DNA of 64,000 bases, from assembly GCA_003586115.2 (NCBI GenBank), contig QVOM02000090.1:13514427-13578426 (forward strand), in the 5' to 3' direction. The notes beneath the pieces are model-generated. The model saw only the letters and a program-made list of their open reading frames with translations. It made no database searches and was not told the DNA's origin. How positions within the stretch are numbered: the first letter of the stretch is position 1; each line of letters opens with the position of its first letter. Made by a program: the position numbers and the translations under genes. The stretch comes from Salvator merianae (taxonomy: Eukaryota > Chordata > Lepidosauria > Squamata > Teiidae). Shown here in pieces: positions 12,890 through 23,600 of this stretch.

Positions 12890-14060
12890 ATTTATTTTAC
12901 TTAAACAGTTTTAACAATAACCTGCCCTGAGTTTTAACATTACTATAATAGCTCTTTTATTTCAATGTAGTAAAGGTTAATTCCCCTTCTCCCACCTTAT
13001 TATCACTTTCACAAAATGAAGCATATTCACTGCTCTATCCGTTGAAATAAATCACCTGGACAAAATACTTGACCTTTTAATTGAGTAACCCTGAAGCCAG
13101 GCTTTCTATAGATTGTGTCCAGCCTGCAGAACCGGTCTGCATATTGTTTAAACTGTGTAACAGCTCATTGATCAATATTTTATCTCTGGCTTTTATTCTA
13201 AAGCCCGATTTAAAATATTGTCATTTTAAGTTGAAATATGCTTTAAAGTCATTTCACTGAAATGCAGTCTGTGTGATAAATGAATCTGTAATTAGAGGGA
13301 GCTCACAAGATGTAGTATATAATTGCTATTTGCCACTAGCCATTTATAAAGACAAGATAGTATCTTTACTAAACTTTCAAGACCATTTTTCTCTACAACA
13401 TGGGATTGGGGGGAAGTTAAATAAGTCTTGACTTTCTGGAGAACACTAGCTGTTTTGCAATTGGAGATTTAACAGAAGCTTGAAAGAATAAGGCAGTGAG
13501 TGTAGGAAATGGTATGCTTCAATGTCACACAGTAATTTTCAGATCTGGGCCTTTTTTCCCCTTTAAATGTAACACTCAAAGCCAGATTAATTTAAACTTC
13601 TACAGTAAATAACTCTTATTCCAAAGTTATTTATTCATTTCCACACCACAGATGACAAGTTCCTTTTTCTTTCTTTTTTCCTTTTAAATAAAACTACATT
13701 CAGATCATGCTTCACTGTTACTATGAAGGAAAATAATACAGCACTTACCGCTTAGTCACTCAGCTAAATTCAAAGTGCATCCAATGGCGAACTTTCAAGC
13801 CCTTTGTGATCTGAGCACAAGAGATTTGCATCTTGATTCTGGGCCCAACTGAGACTCTTTCACTAGTCAAATTGTTTAGAGGCTATCAGCCTCATGCCAG
13901 CCAAACTTGCTGGTGAGGGACCCTAAATGCTGCATAAAGGTGTGCACAGAACTGCCTACAAAATAGGGTGCGTGGCCCTATTTGGACACAGTTAAAAATA
14001 TTCCTTAAGGGCTATGTTTTTGTGATCCCCGTATGAATACAGCCAAATGCTGATTTCTCC
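12890..14060. other. AT-rich repeat-poor block just past the SFSWAP poly(A) site
   Basis: No retroelement signature seen. Long AT-rich unique sequence with a perfect octamer ATTTGCAT (13824-13831). Candidate conserved non-coding sequence; this is inferred from texture only. Confidence 0.35.
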
Positions 14061-14239
14061 ACTTACCTGCTGTTTTTGTTATTTGATGATTTTGTTTTGG
14101 TTACAATTTTCACTTTCTGCATCCTGTTTTGGAGATTCTCACATAAAAAGAGAAGGTTAGAATCATTTAAACAGGACGAAAAAAAAAAAAAAAAGAAGAT
14201 GATGAAAAAGAAAAAAATATATAACGTTGAAAAGCATCT

Positions 14240-14553
14240 AATAAAAAGTGTTTATGTGCACTTTTATTTGTGTGGTGTTTCCGGGAACGTTGTATTTACA
14301 AATATACAGAAACCGCCCATGGCAAAAGCCTTACTGAACAACTTAGGCAAAACATCATTTACAAAACCCCAAAGGCTGATTTTATCAAAAGGAAGTTCTA
14401 TGTGGAAAACTGATGAACATCCCAAGGAGATTTCTTTCCATCCTGAAGGTCTTAGTGCCTCCAAATCTGCCACCAGAGAAGTAGCAGCAGGAAAGGGTTG
14501 GAACCACATTTCAGTCCGTACATGATCCAGGATAAGGTCAGGTCCTGCCCATC
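14240..14553 (-). other. SFSWAP: SFSWAP 3' untranslated region (end approximate)
   Basis: About 300 nt from the stop codon to the expected cleavage zone 10-30 nt past the AATAAA at 14263-14268. I see no competing canonical AATAAA between stop and signal on this strand. The exact cleavage site is inferred, not seen. Confidence 0.75.
14263..14268 (-). promoter_or_regulatory. Polyadenylation signal AATAAA of SFSWAP
   Basis: Canonical AATAAA on the minus strand about 290 nt after the stop. Transcript sequence beyond it is U-rich, including a run of 16 T on the minus strand (plus-strand A run 14179-14194), which suits a downstream element. Confidence 0.75.
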
Positions 14554-14619
14554 TCAAGAGGCGCTGGGTGGGATGTTTTTTGAAGCCGCCAACATTGCTC
14601 TCACTTTGGCCATAAGATC
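14554..14619 (-). CDS. SFSWAP: SFSWAP terminal coding exon w11 with stop
   Basis: Follows the acceptor tttctctcttgcag. It encodes [20 protein letters not shown], then S and TGA at 14554-14556. The [15 protein letters not shown] end is characteristic of vertebrate SFSWAP. The last few residues (IPPSAS) differ from the human end that I recall (LQTSAS). The 3'UTR follows without a break. Confidence 0.95.
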   Translation of the reverse strand, partial: DLMAKVRAMLAASKNIPPSAS

Positions 14620-17600
14620 CTGCAAGAGAGAAACCATGAGAACTTTTCTGAAAAATCCAGCTGCACGGGGTCCGCCAACCATATGGACAAACCTCTGTAG
14701 CTGTACAAAAGAGAGGATCCCAGTTCATCATGGCAAAAGGGAGGAAGAGAGTTTCATAAAGAAATACAGTGTCTTGAAAAACATATTCTTTTCAAACCCT
14801 GAAGTGAGGAGTTCCAAAAACAAACGAACAAAAATCACAAAAAGGCTGAGAGTCGTAGAGAACGTGCTGAACTTTTGCTCCAAGGAAGAGATAACTCAGA
14901 ACAAGATCTCAGTTTTGAAAAATCTATTGAACGCTGAGGCAGTCTAGATCAATTACCCATTATGGTCTTATCAAGCCAGAAGAAAGCAGACTGCTGGATG
15001 GAGAAGGTGATATATTTAACGCAAATGATACAAGCAACTTTGCTTTCTGGAAGGCATCAGGAGATAAGGCCGTGAAGAGACCAAAAGCACCATCGGGTCA
15101 GGCCATAATTCTTCTAGTTCTTGTTCTCAATGCTTCATTACCCCCTACTTCTTCCTAGATTTCCTTAAGGATTAATCTTCCCCCTTTGGGATGGGGCTAG
15201 AGGCAATAATATTGTAGACCACCGGTCTATCTGCCAACTTACTGTCTTTTTGGTTTCTGTTTCAGGCCATCCTAGTTTAACAGTCCGTTTCTGTGTTTGA
15301 AGCAGCACTTCAAACAACCCCCAGCCTAACCGTGACCATCAAAAGCTGGGAGAGAACCAGCCTAGGCTAGAAGCACGCTCTCTCTGACCCGGGACAAGCC
15401 TTCAAGCCCTCACTGTGGGGAAGCCTGGTCCAACTCAGCCACTGTGCAAGACCCTCAGAGCAGATGGCACCAGCTGGGCCTGGGCACCTGGGCACGGAAG
15501 GCAACCGCTCACCTCACAGTGCAGAAGGGTCCGCAAGACATGGCCGGGTGGAAGGAGAAAACACACATTTCCCTTACTTCAAGCTCATCTAACCTGTACA
15601 GATCTATTCTGTGAGTCCAAGATCCCTCATTCTTATTCTGTCTCCAGATAGTCTGATTTTTTTTCTTGCAAAACTCCATGAAATCCTGTTTGTTATTTAG
15701 GGGAAAAGGATCATATCCATGCGGAGCACTTGTTCAATAATCACACTTTTGAGAAATGGCACAAGTTATTAAAAGTGTCACTTTGCTGAGATTAATATAT
15801 TAGAGAAATTCAGACGCCTGCAAAGAAATGATTCTGCCGAGTCAAATTAAATTTGCAATTTAAAGCAACACCACCAAGACGCATTTTTAAGGCAAATGGA
15901 ACAGAACAGTGTGATCACGAAATTATGTGCTTGACTGTATTGTGTGAAGGGAAGTGGACACGTTAAATAGGTTTATATGCTTTGTTGAGTGTGCCAAAGG
16001 CTAAATGTGACTATTTGAGATGTTCTCCTAGCGCTGTGATCCACAACAAATCAGTTGACATTTTTTATTACACTCAAATCAGTAAACAAGCATTATCTTA
16101 TCTTTTTCAAAGCACAGTGGTGCTTACGCTCTTAGAATTAACAGTAGATTATAATTATCTTTAATCCTTTCTTAAGCTTTAATTAGAAATACCCTGGGGA
16201 AGAAGCGAGCGTTATGTTGCTAACTCTTCTTAAAACTAGCAAAACATCCACTCTGATGATGACTGGCAAGTGTGGCAACACCCAGGGAGTAAAGGAACCC
16301 CAAAGTGGGTTTGAAAAGGAAAACCACTTGCATTACGAAGGCCTGGGTAAAAAGACATATTTTCAGTTGGATTCTAAAAGACAGTTAACTCTCTTGTAAG
16401 TTGTACAAAATGTCAGAAAATCTGCCTACGGTGCTCTTTTTTTTTTTTTAGAAAACTCTTCCCTTGCTGAACTGCAGTTCAAACATGACACAAAATAGGA
16501 AGGTGACTTTCGCCACCATCATGTCTTGTAAGTGACAACTATTTGAATCATACCTGAGTTATTTTACTCTGTACAGACGATACAATGGCTGAAGAGATCT
16601 GGCCGTCTTTTTCTAATGAAGGACCTCTGAAACGATTAAAAAAAAAAGGCATATGGAAGCCAAAAGTCAATGAATGCAGGGAGAAATATATCCAGGTACA
16701 ACAACTGACTATGGAAAAAAAATACAGAAAAAACACATTAATAGCGATGAGAAATGCGCAGAGATGTGCTGAGCTGGATCACTACGAACAGGGTTTGTCC
16801 TGAGCCTGGGAAATGGCTGCTGTACCAAGCCCAGCTAAAAGCCTGGGGGTTCAGTCCAAAAGCAAACTCGAACTGGGGACAATTCGGCCAATGGCTTGTC
16901 TGCTCAACGCCGCCCCCTGCACCCCGGCCTCTCCCCCCATTCTCCAGACCGCTCCCCACGGAGGTCTCGGGGCCCACAGTGAAAGGAACTGGGCACCTTT
17001 CCCAACTCCTTTGACTACGTTCACCGTTTAGCAAGACAATGCAGGGGGAGACCTGAGGCGCTCATAAAGCAGAGCCTCTGACATCTGTCCCAACCGCATT
17101 CGGATGGAAGCCCCTGGGAGGCCCTTTCGCTTAGACCCCGGTTTGCTCCCACTTTCCATCAGTGTTACGGCCCTGGACAGCCCAGAAAGCGTGAAAACCT
17201 TCGACCCGAAAGGACAGCTTACGCGGCACGTTCCTGGCTGGATCCCCTACTCTCCACGGGAGAGACGCTGGCCGAATGGGCCGAGTTCTTGTGCGCAGAC
17301 GGTTTGCCTGGGGACGCGGATGGCGAATGAGAGCGCGCCTTGGACTTGGCGTGCGAGTGGGACCGCCTCTTCTTCTTTTCGTGAGGACTCCTGGAATCAG
17401 AAACGGGGGGGACCATGAAAGGCTTTGCAAGCAAGGGACACAACGGGGAGCAGCGGATGACTCCTTAAAAACGGCGCCTGCTCCAACGGCGGGGGTGGCA
17501 GAATCATGCAGCAAGCTTGCTGGCTTCAACCTGTTACCAGCTGATTTTTACCTTGCCTTTTATTGTTTTCAAAATGATGTTTTAATTTCTTTTTTTATTT

Positions 17601-20600
17601 TAACCTGTAAAAGAGATTTGGGGATGCTGTCCTGGCTAAAAGTGACAGTAAAATAATAATAAAGACAGCATTACATGAACCAACCCCATGCCCTTTGGAA
17701 AGTCCAGACTGGTTCACATCCTGTACCCTGCCCTACAAATAAATGACTCAATGTTTGACATAATGTGTCTCTCCAGCAATCCAACTGAAAGCTGAAGCAA
17801 TTTAAGAAAAGAAAAAAACCAAGGAAAAAACTTTCCATATGAAGAAGCAGTTGCTATCCAATCTAGCATTCAAGAGCCTCCCTAAAGACAATATCTCAGT
17901 CCCCCCTCCTTTCAGGGTTTGCTCATTCTAAGGGTCCTTTGCATCACAGATAATATGGCCAACATGTGGGATTTATAGCTTTGGTAGACGACCATGAATG
18001 TGCTCTGTGTTTGTATATAAAACGACCTTTTAAAGCCAACAAACGTAAATGCCTGAATCACTGCTCTCTAAAACATGAAATGATATTTTGCACAGGGATG
18101 AATATAAAAATACTTATTGAAACTGCGTCAGCGGCAGCAGTTGGCACGAGGTTGCTCTGAATCTGTAATGTGACTGAAAGACATAACTGGAAATTACTAC
18201 CATACGATGAAGAAGTTTTATTGGAATGTGAAAAAAAAATCCTTTCCTTGGAGATCGGAAAAAAGGAGACAAGGGTGGGAACCATCCCCTATATAGCAGC
18301 TTCTTTGTGAATATGCTTCTTGAGAAAGGAGGAGAAAATGGGACTGTGAAATGCGTGCAAATGTGCGTCTTTGGAAAGTTCACCCAGTGGGTCATCGGTC
18401 TGTGGAGGTGGTGACAGCAACAAGCCTGGACAGCTTTAAGGAAGGATAGACAAAGCCATGGAGGACAGGTGCATCAATGGCTACTAGAGTGGATGCTCAG
18501 GTCACTTCCAGGTTGGAGAGACAGGCAGGATGCCTCTCAAGGCCACTTGAAGGGAGTGGAGATCCACTTCATTAGGTTTGAGCCTAAGTGCACCGTTCAT
18601 CTGCCCCCACTCCACCTGTTAAGTCTGGCAGGGACCAACTCTGCAGAGCTTTTGGCACTTGGCAAACTCATACCATGTAACTGCTGGTTGCTGATGTAAT
18701 CATTAGGCTGATTGGTCTGTTAGAAAAATGTACTAATACTGTCTTTTTTTCTTGGGGTGTTTGTGTGATTTCTTTCTTTTTTGCTATATAATGAGGTTTT
18801 TTTTTTTTTTTAAAAAAAAGGCAGTACAAAATGCTTTAAATAAATACTTAAAGAATAAAATAAAGATCTTTTAATAAGAATTTAGGAAGCCCGTCATAAC
18901 TCTGGAGTGCAGCTGTGCTTAAAAGCCAAAGGGCGGCTGCTTTGCCAGACACACCAGAGGCGGCCGGGGGACTAAACTGACTATATTAAACCTTTTTCAA
19001 AAATCCTGCCTTGACATCTTCGCACTCAGCCAGCTGGTCACTCACAGATGCCACCGCATGCAGGATTACGCCGGCTGCCTTGAGAAATGGCATTTGAACT
19101 CAACAGGAGTCGGAAATCACCCTTAAACCCTGCTTATGGATGGCAGCAGCGAGGTCTTCTGCTGACTTCCCATCGCTTTCCACGTGCCCAGGGCCGGAAC
19201 AGAGAACGAGGCGCGATTTCGGAGGCCGCTCCGAGCCACTTGCCAAAACCAAAGTTTCTTTAATTAAGATTACCAAGCCAACCCTCCAGCTGTAATTCCG
19301 CATGTCCACATTTCTCTCGCCTGCTGCTCGACGTGATGTTTAAAGACGACGAGCCCAAACACAAAATCGACCTCAGGCTAAGGCAGCCGATGTGACTAGC
19401 TCCGGCTTTTACAAGCCAAACACACTTGAGACATTTGCGTGCAGCTGAATGTTTTTATGGGCCCACAAAAGCAAGGAGCCCTGTTTTCGAAGTGTCTTGG
19501 TGGCCCACGCGGGGACAGTCTCTACTGATTGATTGGCTTGAGTGTCCATTTCTTCACCCAGAAACTTGCACCCGCTGGCAGAGTGAGTCCACCACATGCT
19601 CCAGGACAGAAAGAAACAAAGGGTGGGCAGGGAGCCCCTGACTTTTATTCATTTAACAGAGCACAGTCCTGGAAAACTGCCGTTCTGGATAGAGTAGCGG
19701 AACATGCTTATTCTTTTTCCACACGTGGGTTATTTTTTCAGTCAAATTCACCCCAACCCACTCAATTTTCTAAATTAGTATGTTTGTCTTTAGACCAAAA
19801 GCCTGTCCAGTCCAATGCTCTTCCTCTGCCTAAGGAAAGGTCCATAACATGCAACCATTCCCTTCCATTTGCCAACCCAGCAACCAGCATTTAAAGACAT
19901 CTGCTGGTAGCCATTGACAGGTAGCCTCATTTTCTATGAATTACGGTACTCCCCATTCGTTTAAAGGGAAAGCTATGACACAGATAAATTGGGGAAGCTA
20001 CCAACCTCAGCAACCTCTGGATGAGAAGCAGCTTGTGTGAGGCACAGGGAGGGAACAGAAGCACCAGCGGTTTATCCACGAAGAGCTATTTAATTATTTA
20101 CTTTATGTCAGGGTTGAGCATCGTTTGCTCTTCTATTAAGCGAAAGTGCAAAAGCTGCTCTTTTTCTGTAAAAATTGGGAGCAGTTAACTGTGATTTTTA
20201 ATAATTCCTATAATTAAATGATCCAAAGGATCTGTAAACACGTACCTCTCGCACAAAGAGAAGAGGGGTTTTGCCTTGTTCTTATTGTGTGACAGGACCA
20301 GTTACTAGTGATGACATGGATATATACATGCGGTTTTCTTGGTAGATACAGGAGATGCTGGCTATTATCTCCCTTTGGTGTGTGTGGGTGTGTGTGTGTG
20401 CCAGGAACTGAGTTTGTGACCCTCTGCTAAGGCCTCATCTGACACACACATGTGAAGTATCCTCAACTGATGGTTTCAAATTTCATCTCTGAGCCATCAT
20501 TTGATCCAATAAAAAGGTAATGCTCTGAGGGGACAACCGTGGACGGAAAAAGGCCCTGAAAGGCCACAGTTGAATCCACATTCCCTGTGAGGGCCCAGCC

Positions 20601-23600
20601 CACAAAGGAAGGATGAACTGGGGATGGAGAAAGGCCCTGAGGCTTACGGTCCATATGAAGGGATGCAGGCTGAAGAAATCTGTTGCTTTCCTGCAGATAA
20701 GCAACAGAAGGACTGGGGGCTTTGGTGCCGAAGGGGCCTTTTTATAGGCTTTAACGGCGCCAACTGTCACTTCCCTGAAGAGCAGCACAAAAATTACCCA
20801 GCGTGGGCATTCCTTCGTGGTTCTGTCTTCAGAGAACTTAGGAAATTCGCCACACTGGAACTTCTACAGAATTGATGTGGAGCTCATGTTGCATGTCAGA
20901 GAGAATTCTCAGTCCTCAGTCCCTCCTGGTAGCGACCAGTGAGCACTTGGAGTGGGTGGACTAGGTCTGGGAAGGGGTTTTCCCTCCTTCCTAAAAGCGA
21001 GACAGTGGTACCTCTGCATTGCTAAAAATGCTAGCTCAGGTAATGGATCCTCTAACCGCCCCTCCAAGATTTCTCAGTGGTGATAAAACACAGGGATCAG
21101 GATACGGTTGTATTTACCAAGACCTTCAGTGCCTTTCCCGATGCAGAGAAGGCTGCACCCTTAATTGCTGAATCTAATAAGGTATGTGTCAAGACCAGCT
21201 TTCAGAAAATGTGCAGCACATTTTAAGGCAGAAAACCACAGTGTAGGCAAGCCTTATGCAGAAAAGTAGCCTGAAATGCACCGAAAATATCGGAGAGAAG
21301 CAAAGACTAATTTTGTTTCTATGGTGAACTGAATTTTGGGAGCATATGCTTAGTTCGTGCAGATGCCTCATATCATGCCATTTTTCAAAGAGATTATTAA
21401 AGAAAATCCATTCCTTTATCCTTTTTATATTTTTTTTGGCATGTAAATTTTAGTACTCTGTGATAAATAAGCCAGGCTTGGTCTTAGGTATATCTTCAGT
21501 TCATCTGTCTAAACAGAAAGTAAAACACCAACCAGCACAACCCAGGGTTAGATTTGTACCAGATCAAGCTAGTCTGAAATAACATCAATCGTAACAGCTA
21601 CGAATTTCCAGCAGATTTGGGAGTTCTGATGAGCAGGCAGGTTCTGCATTGCCAAAGACCTGCTACTTCTGTGAAGGACACGGATTTTCATTCTGGATAC
21701 GTTGCTAACATAGCCAAACAGTAATCCCATCTTATGTCCTTTTCCAAAAATTTATCATAGTTCAGTGAGCAGCAAAAAATGCTGGTAAGAATCTCCCCCA
21801 CACACTCCAGTCTCATGCAAAATACATATTACTTCTTCCACTCCAGGCGGTTTCTCTCAAAAAGGTAATTTTTACAACTGAAGAGCCTCCAAAGAGATTG
21901 CTAGGTACTTAATAAACACCCAAAAGTTCTCTGGAAAGAAATGAATCAAAACACACAGAGAATACTGGGAACTTTCTGCAGCTAACATGTTGCTTCTCAG
22001 ATTGTGGTTCTCCTGATGTTTCTGAACATAACCCGGCATTCCAAGTCAGCCCCAGTTTGTTTAGGAAATTCTGGAAGACCACTGCTCTAAGGTTACTGAG
22101 TTGCTGATGGTCACATTTGTGGCATCCATTCATTTATCCCCGGATTTGTCTCTCAAGCGCAACGTGCACTGTAAGAAAGTGCTGCCACTTCCTGAGACTG
22201 CAGAGCAAATCAAGTCATCGGAATATAGCACAGTTAGCAAAATGATGAAAGAGAAAGGGCTGTTAACTTATCGAGCTGTTAGTGGCTGATGCCTTCAATA
22301 GATGTAAAAATCAACAGCTTGGAAAGCAGCAGGATGAAACTTTGCAAGAACTGAACTTCTGATTCTTCACCCTCCCAGCCTCTACGTGGTAGGACATCAA
22401 AACCTGAATAATGCCTTATTTCCCGCCCAGTTCCAGTTCATTAGCTGTCTTGACCAGGATCTATCATCAGCCCGAGATCTGTCTGAAATAACTCGGTTGC
22501 AACCTGCACATGAAATATGCTAACAAGGTTCATTTTTCTGCTAAACTCTACGGACGTTCGCTGTCACTGCTTGAAAGCATTCCTTGGGTTCTGAGGACAG
22601 AACTGCACAGTACTTTCAGCTTCTATTAAGTTGCAAAAGGAAGGATGAAGGAGAGGGGTGTTCCTGGTTGCAAGCAGTTATTGCCAAGCTAAGAAGCTGC
22701 TTCTGTTTAAATAATGAAGGAGGCCGATTTCAAAGCACTCCGCTGCTTCTTGCTGGCAGCTATCAGAGTAAAAGTGAACACGAGTCCTCTGCTCTACACA
22801 GACTCCTTCACACCCTTAAATGGCTCGGCAAGCTTACGGCTGAGAATCGCTTCGCGTCTGACGAGGAGCAGCAGCAGCAAAAGAAGTTTGCAAGAAGGTT
22901 GCGCTGTGTTTCTAGGGATCTCAAAGCACTTTGGGTTTTCACAAGATTTATTACCAGCAATTTTTAAACTGAAGCCCAGCATGTTCCACAGAGGTCAACT
23001 GGAGTTTCTTGTGGAAAAGGTCAGTCAGGACAGACAAGAAGTCTTAAGGGACATTCTCCACCAATGTCTGTCACGTGACAAGCTTCCTCCTCAGTGTGTG
23101 TTTTAACTGATATAGCACTTCTCCGTTAATAAATTATCCCAGAGCAGTTCACAACATAAACATTAGAAAAGCTAAATCAATTTAAAAACAACAGTATTAA
23201 AAATGTGTGCGCTTGTGTGTGTAGGGGCGATAGGAAAACAAATCACCACTCATACGGTAGAAACCCCGGTGGAGCACTGAGCTGCCTCACCAACATTAGA
23301 GGGGAAAGGATTCTAGAGAACCAGTAATTAATACAGTTCGTGATATCTATTCGTCCCTTAAGGGCCTACCAGAAGCAGTTTTTGCTTTGTTTCTGCGCTG
23401 CAAGAAAGTGGCCATTTCAGAAAACAACCAAGGCCGAAACTGTTTCCAGACAGACACAAAACCATTCTGCAACCTCCTTATGCTGGTACTTAATGTTGTC
23501 ACCCGCCCTGAGACCTTGGGGTATAGGGAGGGATGAAAATGCAAATAATAAACAAACCAACCTGGAGCGCGTGCGCCTCCGACTCACTCCCGGACTGTTG

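Larger units (their letters stand above)
1..14239. other. Flank downstream of SFSWAP, no gene recognised
   Basis: Both strands were read for splice-linked coding similarity and none was recognised. The stretch holds retroelement fragments listed separately (about 980-1156, 2556-2622, 4895-4935, 4958-5140, 5215-5305, 6893-7050, 10676-10735, 12718-12880), a CT microsatellite at 3562-3595, and moderately GC-rich unique sequence near 9.8-12.4 kb. The open frames present are short and look random. Distant or fast-evolving exons could be missed by eye. Confidence 0.6.
17391..23561 (-). other. SFSWAP: SFSWAP intron between w8 and w9
   Basis: 6171 bp. Holds retroelement pieces at 18400-18562, 18793-18865 and 23487-23558, possibly 23105-23200, and a TG microsatellite near 20377-20400. 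18900-19420 is unique, fairly CpG-containing sequence with no recognised coding signal. Confidence 0.85.

Noticed and set aside
14076..14947. Plus-strand open frames of 149 codons over the SFSWAP terminal exon
   Set aside because: Antisense to the 3'UTR and to the conserved [15 protein letters not shown] end; lysine runs come from poly(A) tracts.
17131..17529. 132-codon open frame on the minus strand overlapping exon w9 in another frame
   Set aside because: The true frame is fixed by splice phases and by SFSWAP similarity. RS-coding sequence is GC-rich with few stops in all frames, so long shadows are expected.
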